From NCBI RefSeq assembly GCF_004664715.2, contig NC_051068.1, positions 15,999,798 to 16,063,797 on the forward strand: DNA of 64,000 nt, written 5' to 3'. Positions 1 through 10,404 of this stretch are shown in pieces. This DNA is from Peromyscus leucopus. Lineage: Eukaryota; Chordata; Mammalia; Rodentia; Cricetidae. A program made the translations under genes and the position numbers. Numbering within the stretch: the first letter of the stretch is position 1; the number at the start of each line of letters is the position of its first letter. The notes under the pieces were generated by a model that did no database searches, was not told where the DNA came from, and was given only the letters and a program-made list of their open reading frames with translations.

Positions 1-341
1 AGTGAGCTATTATATATTGAACTGCTTAGCTTAAGGCCTTGTCAGTCAGCCAGCAGTTACCTTTCAGACTAGTAAAGAATCTGCAAGTGTCTTTGATACC
101 CTCTGATGCTAACCATTTCTGACATTCAGGCTAATTAAGCTGAAATCCTTAGAGTAGAATTTATACCCAAAAGTGACCGATAATATGAATGCTTCATTCC
201 AAGGCTTTTGGTAGGTAAGAACTATTATTTTTCTGTAATGTCAAAACACAAATTGATTTGGTTTTCAGTAAAACTAAATGTATGGGTTATTGTTTTTAAC
301 TCTTTGCCATTTGTGTGTGTGTGTGGTGTATGTGTACATTC

Positions 342-342
<1 letters not shown>

Positions 343-391
<49 letters not shown>

Positions 392-401
392 GCGCGCGCG
401 C
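343..401. repeat. (TG)n microsatellite with CG-rich end
   Basis: An interrupted run of TG dinucleotides passes into alternating gcgcgc at 390-401. It abuts the A-tail side of a minus-strand SINE, a common origin for such tracts. Open frames through it are low-complexity artefacts. Confidence 0.95.
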
Positions 402-402
402 A

Positions 403-665
403 GGAACTGGAGGCAGGTGTCAGTGCCGTCCTCAGTCGTTCTCCACTGTGTTTATTGAGACAGGTCTCTCACTGAACGCAGTATTTGCCATTTGGTAGGC
501 TGCTCACTAATGAGCTTGTGGAACCTGCTTGTCTCTGCCCCACACCGGCATCCCAGGCTCACACAGCCATGCTCAGCTTTTTTTGTAGGTGCTGGGGTTC
601 CAAACTGAACTTGTTGTGTTTGCATTGCAGGCCCTTTATCAGCTCCCCAGCACCCATCTCTCTAG
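403..665 (-). mobile_element. B4/RSINE1-type SINE
   Basis: Read on the minus strand, an ID-like tRNA-derived head (complement of 'gtaggtgctggggttccaaa') is followed by a B1-like part (complement of 'gagacaggtctctcactgaa'). This head-plus-B1 order is typical of the B4 family. The copy is clearly diverged. Confidence 0.7.
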
Positions 666-992
666 CATCCAGATGTGTATAATTCTTAGTAGTATACTTA
701 CTTTTCACTAGTTACTAAGATTTCAAAAGTGCTATGTTTACTACCTGTAGAAACTGGGCTAATTTCTGTATATGATAACTAACTGTAAGCATAATTTTTC
801 TCAAGCATTTGTATATTCTAGAGTAGGGTTCAATGATAATTTGGAGAACTCCTTAGTATTAGAAATGAATCAGTGATTATTTTAAACTTTAAATTGTATT
901 TTGGTCCTATATTTTAGGTCCTGGTTTTTGGCTTGCTTGTTTTCAACTAACCATGGATTCTGATGAACCAAACTTTTCTTTGTTACTCTAAG

Positions 993-1074
993 GTTGTGGA
1001 GCGCATCGGATCCTTTCTATACCAATGACAGGAGCATCTTGACTCTCTCCCCAATGGACTCATCTACATGTTAA
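993..1074 (+). CDS. Atp11b: phospholipid-transporting P4-ATPase ATP11B, last coding exon
   Basis: ATP11B is a P4-type ATPase that, with CDC50A, flips aminophospholipids to the cytosolic leaflet of endosomal and plasma membranes. Only the cytosolic C-terminal tail is here. After the acceptor AG at 991-992, one base completes a split codon. The exon then encodes 26 residues beginning LWSASDPFYTND and ending MDSSTC before TAA at 1072-1074. No catalytic motif (DKTG) or membrane segment is expected in this exon. I recognise the tail from memory of the family, and the tail-to-tail position beside Dcun1d1 agrees with mammalian gene order. The other two frames stop early. The main doubt is that P4-ATPase genes use alternative last exons, so other C-termini may exist outside the window. 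Confidence 0.75.
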
Positions 1075-1750
1075 AGGGACAGTAGGACTCTATGGGGACA
1101 AATTCACTGGTCCTCAGATTTGATGTCATCATCCTATAAAAGGCCACAGTGGCTCTGAAGTTACTTTCTGAAGTCTCCGGAGGAGTTGGGAGCTTCTTGG
1201 AGTTCCACGGGAAACAGGAGGTTACAGGAACCCTGCTCTATTCTTTTTCATTGGAATGTGAGCATACTAAAATTTGGGAATAGATATACTTCCAATCTCT
1301 TTGACTGGTTTGTCCCTTCTGCTCATGGAACTCCTGGTGGCATTGCAGCCTTTGCTGGGGCCACTATACTTTTAATATCAAGGTAAAAGAAAGGGTTAAC
1401 TTCTGGGTATGTGTATTTTTAGCATTAGTGTGGTTCGGGACTCTTCTATTTAAATCTGCTTCTGTAAATTATGCTAAAGATTTGCCTTGAGAACTCTATT
1501 TTTTTTATTAGATTATATTTGAAGCTTTTCGTGGGGAAAGTTAATGTGAATATTAAAGAATTTTGGTCCTTCAGTGACCTGTGTTGTTAATTCATTAGTG
1601 CTTTTTAAGTCACAGAGCAAACTTGGAGAGCACGTGTCTAAGCATTATCTTCTGTAGTGTAGGTAGGAAGCTTGTACTGACACCAGACTTCTTTACCAAT
1701 ACGGTAACACAGCCAGTGAAGCTAACCCTACAAGTGCAAGAGGAGCTTTA

Positions 1751-1869
1751 CATCTCATGTCCAAGTCAGAACTAGGGCCATCACTAGACTTCCAGTTGGT
1801 GTTTGCTCATAACATCTCATGTCCAAGTCAGAGCTAGGGCCATCACTAGACTTCCAGTTGGTGTTTGCT
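1751..1869 (+). repeat. tandem duplication, 62-bp unit, two copies
   Basis: The segment starting 'catctcatgtccaagtcaga' at 1751 recurs at 1813 and runs to about 1869. One a/g difference is visible inside the shared part. It lies in the inferred Atp11b 3' UTR and matches no SINE I know. Confidence 0.95.
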
Positions 1870-3189
1870 AATATTTTTGTGGCCAAATATTTAAATTTGT
1901 AGTGGGTAAATTAGATACCATTATCACATTAATTTACAGAATCTGTCTTATCTTTTGCATGCTTCAACCTGGCTAATATATTTAAACTGCCCCTCCCATT
2001 ACCCACTCCCTCTCCAAAGACTCTGTTCATAATTTTATGACAATATTGTAAAGTTCAATTGTATCAATAAAAAAACAAGTTTGAACAGTATTTAAAATTG
2101 CAGATACATTTAATTAATACAAATTAACATATAAGCCATAAAATCTTTCTATGGCCCACTGTAAACCAGCCTTGAGAATAAAGGATTTTTGTTAAAAATC
2201 TTTTTTTTTTTTTTTAGGTTATTGTATGTTATCTAATTTAAAGCAGACTGCCACAATAAAGTGAATTATGCTTACAGTCTCATTGTAAGGTATATTATCA
2301 GGTATGATTGTTGAATGAAAATGACACAAAGTTAAAAATGCTAAATTTTTGCCACCAAAAATGAATTTTATCAGCAATAAGTTAATATGCTATGGATGAT
2401 TAATCAGATACATATTATTCTTAATTCCTTGAATCTCAAGTTTTAGTTTCCAGATGATTTGTCACTGAGACTTCAGTGTTACTTATTTTATGTAGGAGTA
2501 GTGTTTTAAGATTTGTGAATGATTATGAGAGAACTACCACCTAGCTCTAAGCATGTGATTCTGTACACACCTAAGGTCATAGAAAACATTGCAGTGAGGT
2601 TTTGTCAGTTTCTCTCAGAAGCTGGAAATTGCTCAAAGGTTTGTTCTGCAGCTCTCCAGAGGCTCATTCCTCCTCACATGAGTGGACTTCTAGCCTGGGC
2701 TGCTAAGGCAAGAATTGCAGAGGGAGAATGAAGATTGTCTGTGTGCAGATTAACTTATCTGTTTCACTAATGCAAGGATATTATCCATGTTCTCTGAATA
2801 TTAATTTTCATAAACAGCCCTTCTTTAATTTAGACATTATAGAATTATATGTCTGATGACCTGTTATTCTGGAAATACCTTAAAGGGATAATACTCTTAT
2901 TCTCTTATTCACGTTCTAGAGATGAAATATTACATACACATACATATAATAGTTGATAGATAATAAATGCTTTATCCCTTAGAATATCTTAGAGAGTATA
3001 CATGCAACAAAGTGACATTGAATAGGCATGGTTTACCTGACTTATGGTGTTGATTATTAACAAAGGACTACAAAGTCACCAAGAAAAGGCCAGGGTTCAG
3101 CTGGCCTAGATTTGGCCTAGCATTGATTGATAGTAATTTTGAGCATTCGCCATTTTTATTTAGTTAAGACTTCCTTTTATTATTTTTTA

Positions 3190-3367
3190 ATATTTTTTAT
3201 TTTTATGTACATTGGTGTTTTGCCTGTGTGTGTCTGTGAGGGTGTTGGAGTTCCTGGAACTGAAGTTACAGAGAGTCATGGGCTGCCATGTGGGTGCTGG
3301 GAATTGAACCCAGGTCCTCTAGAAGAGCAGTCAGTGCTCTTAACCTCTGAGCCATCTCTCCAGCCCC
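3190..3367 (-). mobile_element. B3 SINE
   Basis: On the minus strand it begins with the B2/B3 tRNA-like head (complement of 'ctgagccatctctccagccc') and continues through the complement of 'gggaattgaacccaggtcct'. The 3' half is of B3 type. It is inserted in the Atp11b 3' UTR. Confidence 0.85.
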
Positions 3368-3485
3368 CTCCCCCTTTTTTAAGTGGTGCTGAGGATCAAA
3401 TTCATGTCTTTGTACATGCTAAGGAAGTGCTCAAATGCCAGCATAAATCTACACCTGCAGCCTATAGTCTACATAACAATGAATA

Positions 3486-3567
3486 GGGCTGAGCCATAGC
3501 TCAGTGGTAGAATGTTTGGCTAACATGTTCAAAGCTCAGGATTCCATCCCAAGAACCAGAGTAAACA
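3486..3567 (+). mobile_element. ID-like SINE
   Basis: The tRNA-Ala-like ID core 'gctcagtggtagaatgtttg' is followed by a short A-containing tail. It is a diverged copy, not a functional tRNA. Confidence 0.65.
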
Positions 3568-4783
3568 AATGAGACATCCACTAGTATACTCATTCTGCTT
3601 TTTAGCTCAGAACAATTGTTTTTAAAAGGAAAAGTATTTTCTACTTTCAAGAACATGATTTTCTTGCATTTGCATGAGAATGTAATAATGCAGTGGAGGT
3701 TTTGTTTTGCTTTTGTTTTTAGTATTCTGGTGCTAATATTCATATGATAAAACTTTACTGCAAAATGCCAGAAGAGGTCCCCCTTGCATATTTCTGTCCA
3801 AGTCTTTGGACAGTTCAACACTAATAACCAACTTCTTTTATCTGTCAAGGGGAGAGTACAATGCCAAATGTTGCTGTTAGTTTACCAGTGGTCTCAAATC
3901 TGTTTGCCTCATCTGAAGGCTGTAGACCTGAAGAGCATGAGAACCACTAAGTTAGTTGGTACAATTGCCAATCAGCACCCTATTCAGCTTTAACAGTACA
4001 GGCTCGCTCAGGACAGAGTCAGCTATGGGCCATTGAGAACTGCAACTGTGAATGTTTGCTGTGGGGTCAGGAGATATGCAGAATTTATGGTTTTGTTGCC
4101 TCTACTTTTTCTTTGGAATGCAGAAAAGCTCCCAGAGTTGACCCAAACCCCAGCAATCTCCTGATAAATGTTAACTGAGATAAATTGCCCTATTGAAAAC
4201 ACTGTGGTTCCCTTCATTAGTATTAGGACTGAGACTGTTTCTATTACAGAATATTCTGGAACTGAACTTTTCTGAGATGCTTGAGACTCTTGTTGGACAG
4301 GGGTTAAAGCTACTACAAACTTTAAAACTAAAAACAGAGTCTTCAAAATAAGTTTGGAGCATGGGGGGAAGGGGGTCTTCTATGTTTGTGTTTGCCCTAT
4401 AGAAATCAGTTAGGAATATAATATAAGCAAGTATAAATTAACCAACCAAAGACATATGTTGTATTCATTTTGGCCTCCCTTTATAGACATTTTTATTTCT
4501 ATCTTTAAATGAATCATTTTCATAAAATTAATGCATTATTAAAGTGCTGTTTGATGCAAAATAACTTGAATGATATTCTACAAAATAAGCCATCACTGAT
4601 GATATATTTGTGGTGGTAACTGCTAGATCCCTATGAGGAGTGAGTAGCTAGAGACATGCAACAGTGTTTAGTGTTGGCCTCAGGCACTGTAGCTATCCAG
4701 TGTCATCTTTTCAGTTTTCTGCATTATCAATGACCATATTTACTTACTGTACAGCTCTAGTTTAAAGTTTATGAAATTTATCA

Positions 4784-4789
4784 AATAAA
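4784..4789 (+). promoter_or_regulatory. candidate distal poly(A) signal of Atp11b
   Basis: A canonical AATAAA sits about 3.7 kb after the stop codon and is followed by AT/GT-rich sequence. A proximal alternative lies at 2066-2071. Confidence 0.45.
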
Positions 4790-4949
4790 AACTTTGCTAT
4801 ATATGGGTGCTTCTCCATTATTTGAATTCATCCTTTGTCTTTTCATCATAGCCAGCAGTACCAAGCTTGTTTCAGGTTAGTTTCCCAAGTTAATTCTCCA
4901 TTATTATATAGGAATATCAAGGCTTTCACTGGCTGTATTGTGGGAGCTT

Positions 4950-5085
4950 GGGGGTGTTGCTTTTTGATATAGAATTTTACTCTCTATCCCTGACTGGTCT
5001 GGAACGTATGTAGAACAGGCTGACCTTGAACTCTTCTGTTTATGCTTCCTGAGTAAGAGTGTGCATCACAATGCCCCTCATAAAA
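4950..5085 (-). mobile_element. old B1-like SINE
   Basis: The complement of the B1 body is recognisable through 'caggctgaccttgaactctt' and the terminal region near 5065-5085. It is strongly diverged. Confidence 0.6.
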
Positions 5086-5104
5086 TAATGCTTTTAAAAA
5101 AGAG

Positions 5105-5345
5105 TAACTATGAGATTCAGGATGTGGCTCTTTGAGTAAAGCACTTACTGTTTAAGTGTGAGTACCTGAGTTGAGATCATCATAATCTGCATTAAAGCCA
5201 GGCCTGGTAACTATCTATAATCCAAGTATTCCTGTTGATGACATGAGAGACAAAGACAGCAGAATCCCTAAAAGCTTGGAGGCTAAGCAGCCTGGTATAT
5301 GTAAGCGCAAATATCAGAGACCCTGTCTCAAGCAAAGTAGCAAAT
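5105..5345 (+). mobile_element. B4-type SINE
   Basis: An ID-like head ('ggctctttgagtaaagcact') is followed by a B1-like part ending 'gagaccctgtctcaagcaaa'. The head-then-B1 order marks B4. Diverged. Confidence 0.65.
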
Positions 5346-6030
5346 AAGGCAGTTTAGAGAAAACCCATAGCCAACATCAACTTAAATAGAGAGAAATACA
5401 AAGCAATTCCACAAAAATCAGGAGCAAGATAAGGTTATCCACTATCTCCATACCTATTGAATATAGTACTTGAAGTCATAGCTAAAGCAATAAGACAACT
5501 TCACAAGATCAAGGGGATACAAATGGGAAAGGAAGAAGTCAAATTATCTTTATTTGTAGATGGTATGACAATATACATAAGTGACCCCAAAAATGCCACT
5601 GGGAAATTCCTACAACTGATAAAACACTTTCAGCAAAGTAGCTGGATACAAAATTAACTCACCAAAATTAGTAGCCATGTATACAAATGACAAACGGATT
5701 GAGGAAAAAATCAGGGAAACAACACCTTTTACAATAGCCTCAAATAATATAAAATACCTTGGACTAACTAATGAAGCAAATGAAAGGCATAAATACTTCA
5801 AGATATTGGAGAAAGAAATTGAAGATATTAGAAGATGGAAATATCTCCCATGTTCATGGATTGGTAGGGTTAACATAGTAAAAGTGACCACCTTTCCAAA
5901 AGCCATTCAGTGCAACCCCCATCAAAATTCCAATACAATTCTTCAGGGATCTTGGAAGGACAATTCTCACCTTCATATGGAAACTAACAAATCAATAATT
6001 TTATCAATGCATACCACTTAGCAAAGTTAA
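5346..6030 (+). mobile_element. L1 fragment, ORF2 reverse-transcriptase region
   Basis: The frames at 5457-5657 and 5677-6021 encode pieces of L1 ORF2, including the region of the reverse-transcriptase catalytic loop. That loop reads LFVDGMT here, so the second catalytic Asp of the FADD motif is changed to Gly. Frameshifts separate the pieces, so it is inactive. The same ORF2 region recurs at about 6580-7260 in the next fragment, so two L1 copies lie side by side. Confidence 0.85.
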
Positions 6031-7861
6031 GTCAAGATCAGATAAGCAATTTAAATAGACCAGTAACCCCTAAGGAATTAGGAGCAGTCATATTCAAAGT
6101 CTCCCAACCAAAAGAACCCCAGAGCAAGAAGGTTTTAGCACTAAATTCTACCAGTCTTTCAAAAGAAGTTAATGCCAGTATTCAAATTATTCCACAAAAT
6201 AGAGAAGAAACATCACCAAATTCATTTTATGAGGCCACTCAAAGATTCAACAAAGAGAATTGCCAACCAATTTCCCTCATGAACATTGTTGCAAAAATGC
6301 TCAATAAAATACTTTCAAACCAAATCCAAAAACACATCAGAAAGATCATCCACCACAATCAAGGCTTCATTCCAGAGATGCAAGGATGGTTCAACATATA
6401 AAAATCTGTCAGTGTAATCCACCATATAAACAAAATGAAAGAAAAAAAACACATGATCATCTCATTAGATGCTAAAAAGCCTTTGACAAAATCCAGCACC
6501 CCTTTATGATAAAAGTCTTAGAGAGATTCAGGGATACAAGGACATATCTAATCATAATAAAAGCCGTATACAGCAAGCCTATAGCCAACATCAAATTAAA
6601 TGGAAACTCAAAGCAATTTCACTAAAATCAGGAATAAGACAAGGCTATCCACTTTCTCCATATCAATTAAATATAGCATTTGAAGTCTTAGCTAGAGCAA
6701 TAAAACAAAGGAGATCAAACAGATACAAATTAGGAAGAAGTCAAAGTATCACTATTAGCAGATGATAAGATAGTATACATAAGTAACCCAAAAAAATTCC
6801 ACCAGGGAACTCCTACAGCTGATAAACACTTTCATCGAAGTGGTTGGATACAAGATAACAACAACAAAAACCAGCCCTCCTATATGAAATGAAATATGGA
6901 CTAAGAAACACCACCTTTCACAATAGCCACAAATACTATAAAATGTCTTGGAGTAACTCTAACCAAGCAAATGAAAGACCTGTATGATTAAAAACTTCAA
7001 GTTTTTGAAGAAGGAAATTCAAGAAGATATCAAAAGATGGAAAGATCTCCCATGCACATGGATCAGTAGGATTAACATAGTAATAATGGCTATCATACCA
7101 AAAGCAATCTACAGAGTCAATGCAATCAAAAAATTCCTACACAATTCTTTACAGACTTTGAAAGAACAATATGCAACTTCATATAGAAAAAAAAAGAAAC
7201 AGGATAGCTAAAACAACTCTATACAATAAAAGAACCTCTGGAGGTATCACCATCCCTGATTTCAAACTGTACTACAGAGTTATAGTTTTAAAAACTCCAT
7301 GGTTTTGGCAAAGAACAGACTGATAGATCCATGGAATCTAATCAAAGATCCAAATGTGAATGAACATCCAGTTTTTGATAAAGAAGCCAGAAATATACAA
7401 TGGAAAAAAGAAAGCATCTTCAACAAATGGTACTGGTCAAAATGGATATCTACATGTAGAAGAATGCAAATAGATCGATAACTATCACCCTATACAAAAA
7501 AGTCCAAGTGAATCAAAGATCTCAACATAAAACCAGATACACTGAACTTTATAGAAGAGAAAGTGGAAAGTTCAAACCCATTGGCACAGAACACCAATAG
7601 CATAAGCACTAAGATCAACAACTGATAAATGGGACCTCATGAAACTGAAAAGCTTCCATAAGACAGGATACTCTCAATAGAACAAAGCAGCAGCCTACAA
7701 GATGGGGAATGATTTTTACCAACCCCACATCTGACAGAGGACTGATATCCAAAATATATAAAGAACTCAAGAAACTAGACATCAATGAACTAAATAATCC
7801 AATTTAAATATGGAGTACAGATATAAACAGAATTCCTAACAGAACTCAAATGGCTAAGAAA
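6031..7861 (+). mobile_element. second L1 fragment, ORF2
   Basis: This fragment starts upstream of the reverse-transcriptase region and runs towards the ORF2 C-terminus. Recognisable pieces are at 6984-7211 (RWKDLPCTWISRINIV) and 7299-7481, with many stops and frameshifts. It is broken at 7861 by the LTR element; the short stretch 10396-10404 beyond that element continues the L1 sequence. Confidence 0.88.
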
Positions 7862-8289
7862 TGTGGTGGTATTGTGTTCCCCAAAATATTGTGCATCCTA
7901 ATAAACTTATCTGAGGTCAGAGACAGAACAGCCACTAGATACAAAGGCTAGAAATTGGTGATACTCACACCTTAATCCTAGCACTCCAGAGGCAGAAATC
8001 CATCTGGGATCTCTGTGAGTTCAAGGCCACATTGGAAACAGCCAGGTATGGTGACACACGCCTTTAATCCCAGGAAGTGATGGCAAAAACAGAAAGATAT
8101 ATAAGGCATGAAGACCAGGAACTAGAAGCATTTGGCCTGGTTAAGCATTTGGCTGGTTAAGCTTTTGCCTGGTTAAGCATTCAGGCTTTTGAGAAGCAGT
8201 TCAGCTGAGATTCATTCTGAATGAGAACTCAGAAACTTCCAGTCTGAGGAAACTGGATCACCTGAGGAATTGGTGAGATTCATGGTACA
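7862..8289 (+). mobile_element. 5' LTR
   Basis: It starts TGTGGTGG and ends TACA. A TATA-like box (tatataagg) lies at 8097-8105. About 7958-8075 resembles B1 SINE body and head sequence ('gagttcaaggccacattgga', 'cgcctttaatcccagg'). A short 'ggttaagc' repeat near 8138-8185 has one unit more than in the 3' LTR, which accounts for most of the length difference. Confidence 0.9.
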
Positions 8290-8291
8290 TC

Positions 8292-8302
8292 TGGCGCCCA
8301 AC
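8292..8302 (+). other. primer-binding site, tRNA-Lys type
   Basis: TGGCGCCCAAC follows the 5' LTR after two bases. This is the start of the complement of the tRNA-Lys 3' end used by many class II retroelements. Confidence 0.88.
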
Positions 8303-8515
8303 ATTCATGGTTCGAATTCTCAAAAAGCTACTTGCCTGTGGCCTTGTGGGCCCCAGGTCAGGCCGAGCTACCCTCAGCCAGTTGTGGTGGAGCACACTGG
8401 TAGGATTTGCTGAAGGAGAGAGAGGCAGGAAGATCTCGAGTTTGAGGCCCACCTAGGAGGCTTCCTAAGGAGAAGCTTCGGCCAGGACCTAGCCACAAAC
8501 GTTTGTGGTGGGACC

Positions 8516-8716
8516 ATGGAGGCAGCGGCTGCTGCTCTGAGTTGCTGGCTCCTTCTCATCCTGTTGGTGACTGTGGTGATGCTGCTACCTGGGACAAAGG
8601 GTTTATTGCTGCTGTTTAGAGAAGAATTGCCAGGACCATCATTTTATAAGAAAGCATTAGCAAAGGTCAGTTTGGAAAAGTTTGGCAAGACAAATGGTGG
8701 GGAGAAATTGCTGTGA
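8516..8716 (+). CDS. short ORF in the LTR element, hydrophobic N-terminus
   Basis: The ATG at 8516 lies in a strong start context (ggaccATGG), the first such context after the primer-binding site. The 66-residue frame has an Ala-rich start, then a Leu/Val-rich hydrophobic stretch at about residues 7-30 that looks like a signal peptide or membrane anchor, then a short Lys-rich tail. I recognise no family. It could be a remnant of a captured or envelope-like gene, or chance. There is no evidence that it is translated. Confidence 0.3.
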   Translation: MEAAAAALSCWLLLILLVTVVMLLPGTKGLLLLFREELPGPSFYKKALAKVSLEKFGKTNGGEKLL

Positions 8717-8803
8717 AGATTTTCTCTTCTAGGGAAGAACGTTCATGGTTCCAAGAGACAGACATTTATCAGACTGTGATTGCTCCAAACCACAGAGGAG
8801 GCA

Positions 8804-8842
<39 letters not shown>

Positions 8843-9487
8843 CAGGGAACCATGACCACGCCTAACAGCGACTTTGAAATCTTCAAAAGGAAGACGGGAC
8901 TCCACAAAGATGATCCCACATGGACTATGGTAAAACCATTAAGCTGATTAACACCACAGAAAGATCTGCTTTGCACTACAAACTACGCAGGACAATTTTG
9001 AGATGGCTAGCTGAGATGATCCAGCCTGACAGACTATTTGAACAAGGACTTGAGACAAGCCCTGTACTTTCTCATTATGCAGCGACTGGACAAATGATAC
9101 AGGACTTGATAATTAACCTAAAAATTTTCTTTTCAGGATTCCCTAAAGGTATCTTCACCCCCAGAAAGCAGGAAGCAATTTTAAGAAAATGACACCCACA
9201 TTCCCAAGAGGTGGGATGGGAGGGATTTGGTCGTTTAATGAGTTTTGGATATTGTCATTGTTTACCATGGTTGGTTACAAGTTGTTAATTGTTAATGGTC
9301 AGGAAAAAAGATGAACAAGGAGATTAGATTCAGAGTTTTTGTTTGAAAAAGAAAAAGAGAATATAGATATGAGGTAGATCATTGACTCTACTCTGAGAAA
9401 AAAAGATAAGAAATAATAAGATAAATGGGTAGATAATTGAATCTACTCTAAAAAGAAAAAGGGGAAGATATAAAAATGACAAAAATG

Positions 9488-9643
9488 GCCGGGCGGTGGT
9501 GGCGCACGCCTTTAATCCCAGCACTCAGGAGGCAGAGCCAGGTGGATCTCTGTGAGTTCGAGGCCAGCCTGGGCTACCAAGTGAGTTCCAGGAAAGGCGC
9601 AAAGCTACACAGAGAAACCCTGTCTCGAAAAACCAAAAAAAAA
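9488..9643 (+). mobile_element. young B1 SINE inside the LTR element
   Basis: It starts gccgggcggtggtggcgcac and ends in an A tail. It is flanked by gacaaaaatg at 9478-9487 and 9644-9653, a perfect 10-bp target-site duplication. It carries the 'ggaaaggcgcaaagctacac' 3' variant and is younger than the host LTR element. Confidence 0.95.
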
Positions 9644-9780
9644 GACAAAAATGAAGATTACTGAATCTATTATGAAAAGAAAAAAGAGAATATGAATATG
9701 ATAAGATAAAAAGGTCAATTTTGGAATCTACTTTTAAAAAGGAACTACTTGTTTTAAATAAGATAAGTAATGAAATTTTT

Positions 9781-9894
9781 TGTCTGAGTTTATCAAGTGT
9801 TACTGGACTGGACATTGTTAATATATATAATGGAGTTTTTTGTCTGAATCTGTCAAATGTTAATGGACTAGACATTGTTAATATAATTTTTGAC
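9781..9894 (+). repeat. 60-bp tandem repeat, two units, in the LTR element
   Basis: The unit starting tgtctgagtttatcaagtgt at 9781 recurs at 9841 with several substitutions. The shared core is 'ggacattgttaatat'. Confidence 0.9.
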
Positions 9895-9975
9895 TATATA
9901 TTGTATATACTTATTGGATAATTTTTCTTGTATTAGTTATAAGCTTTTTCTAATTTTAGGCAAAATAAGGGGAAA

Positions 9976-10389
9976 TGTGGTGGTGGTATTGTGTTCCATA
10001 AAATATTGTGCACCCTAATAAACTTATCTGAGGTCAGAGACAGAACAGCCACTAGATACAAAGGCTAGAAAATGGTGACACTCACACCTTTAATCCTAGC
10101 ATTCCAGAGGCAGAAATCCATCTGGGATCTCTGAGTTCAAAGCCACATTGGAAATAGCCAGGCATGGTGACACACACCTTTAATCCCAGGGAGTGATGGC
10201 AAAAACAGAAAGATATATAAGGCGTGAAGACCAGGAACTAGAAGCATTTGGCCTGGTTAAGCATTTGGCTGGTTAAGCTTTCAGGCTTTTGAGAAGCAGT
10301 TCAGCTGAGATTCATTCTGAATGAGAACTCAGAAACTTCCAGTCTGAGGAAACTGGATCAGCTGAGGAATTGTCAAGATTCATGCTATA
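9976..10389 (+). mobile_element. 3' LTR
   Basis: It aligns along its whole length with the 5' LTR and ends in ctata just before the target-site duplication. It carries the same B1-like segments at about 10073-10190, showing they were part of the LTR before this insertion. It has one 'ggttaagc' unit fewer than the 5' LTR. Confidence 0.9.
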
Positions 10390-10404
10390 AAGAAATGTTT
10401 AACG

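Larger units (their letters stand above)
1..992 (+). other. Atp11b: last intron of Atp11b (3' part)
   Basis: This stretch precedes a splice acceptor (pyrimidine-rich tract then AG at 991-992), so I read it as the 3' part of the last intron. It holds a TG microsatellite and a B4-type SINE, listed separately. The rest is AT-rich unique sequence with no supported exon. Confidence 0.65.
1075..4805 (+). other. Atp11b: probable 3' UTR of Atp11b
   Basis: The region after the stop codon is AT-rich and lightly invaded by SINEs (a B3 and an ID-like copy), unlike the dense repeats that start near 4950. Candidate poly(A) signals on the + strand include AATAAA at 2066-2071 and 4784-4789, with others between. 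The last one, just before the repeat-dense zone, is my preferred distal end. This is inference: no transcript data were available. Confidence 0.55.
8290..9975 (+). mobile_element. interior of the LTR element
   Basis: After the primer-binding site come the short hydrophobic ORF, a 33-base A tract at about 8806-8838, and a segment around 8850-9190 with an open frame (8920-9192) that I cannot assign. An acceptor-like 'tttcttttcag' lies near 9126-9137. From about 9340 the sequence is A-rich with degenerate repeats containing 'gaatctactctaaaaagaaa'; a B1 interrupts these and a 60-bp tandem repeat follows. The purine tract 'ataaggggaaa' ends at the 3' LTR. Confidence 0.75.
7862..10389 (+). mobile_element. 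non-autonomous ERV2-type LTR retrotransposon (MYSERV/mys-like)
   Basis: Two directly repeated LTRs (7862-8289 and 9976-10389) enclose about 1.7 kb. A tRNA-Lys-type primer-binding site starts two bases after the 5' LTR and a purine tract precedes the 3' LTR. AAGAAA at 7856-7861 and again at 10390-10395 is a perfect 6-bp target-site duplication, the size usual for class II elements. The interior has no gag, protease, polymerase or envelope frame, so the element must have relied on enzymes made elsewhere. By eye the LTRs differ at roughly 18 positions plus indels, so the insertion is not recent. It entered an older L1. The family name is a guess; the structure is secure. Confidence 0.88.

Noticed and set aside
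208..498. 96-residue frame with a long Cys-Val run
   Set aside because: It is the translation of the TG microsatellite and a SINE; no gene support.
7900..7905. AATAAA as the LTR poly(A) signal
   Set aside because: It lies near the LTR start, upstream of the TATA-like box, so it is misplaced for that role.
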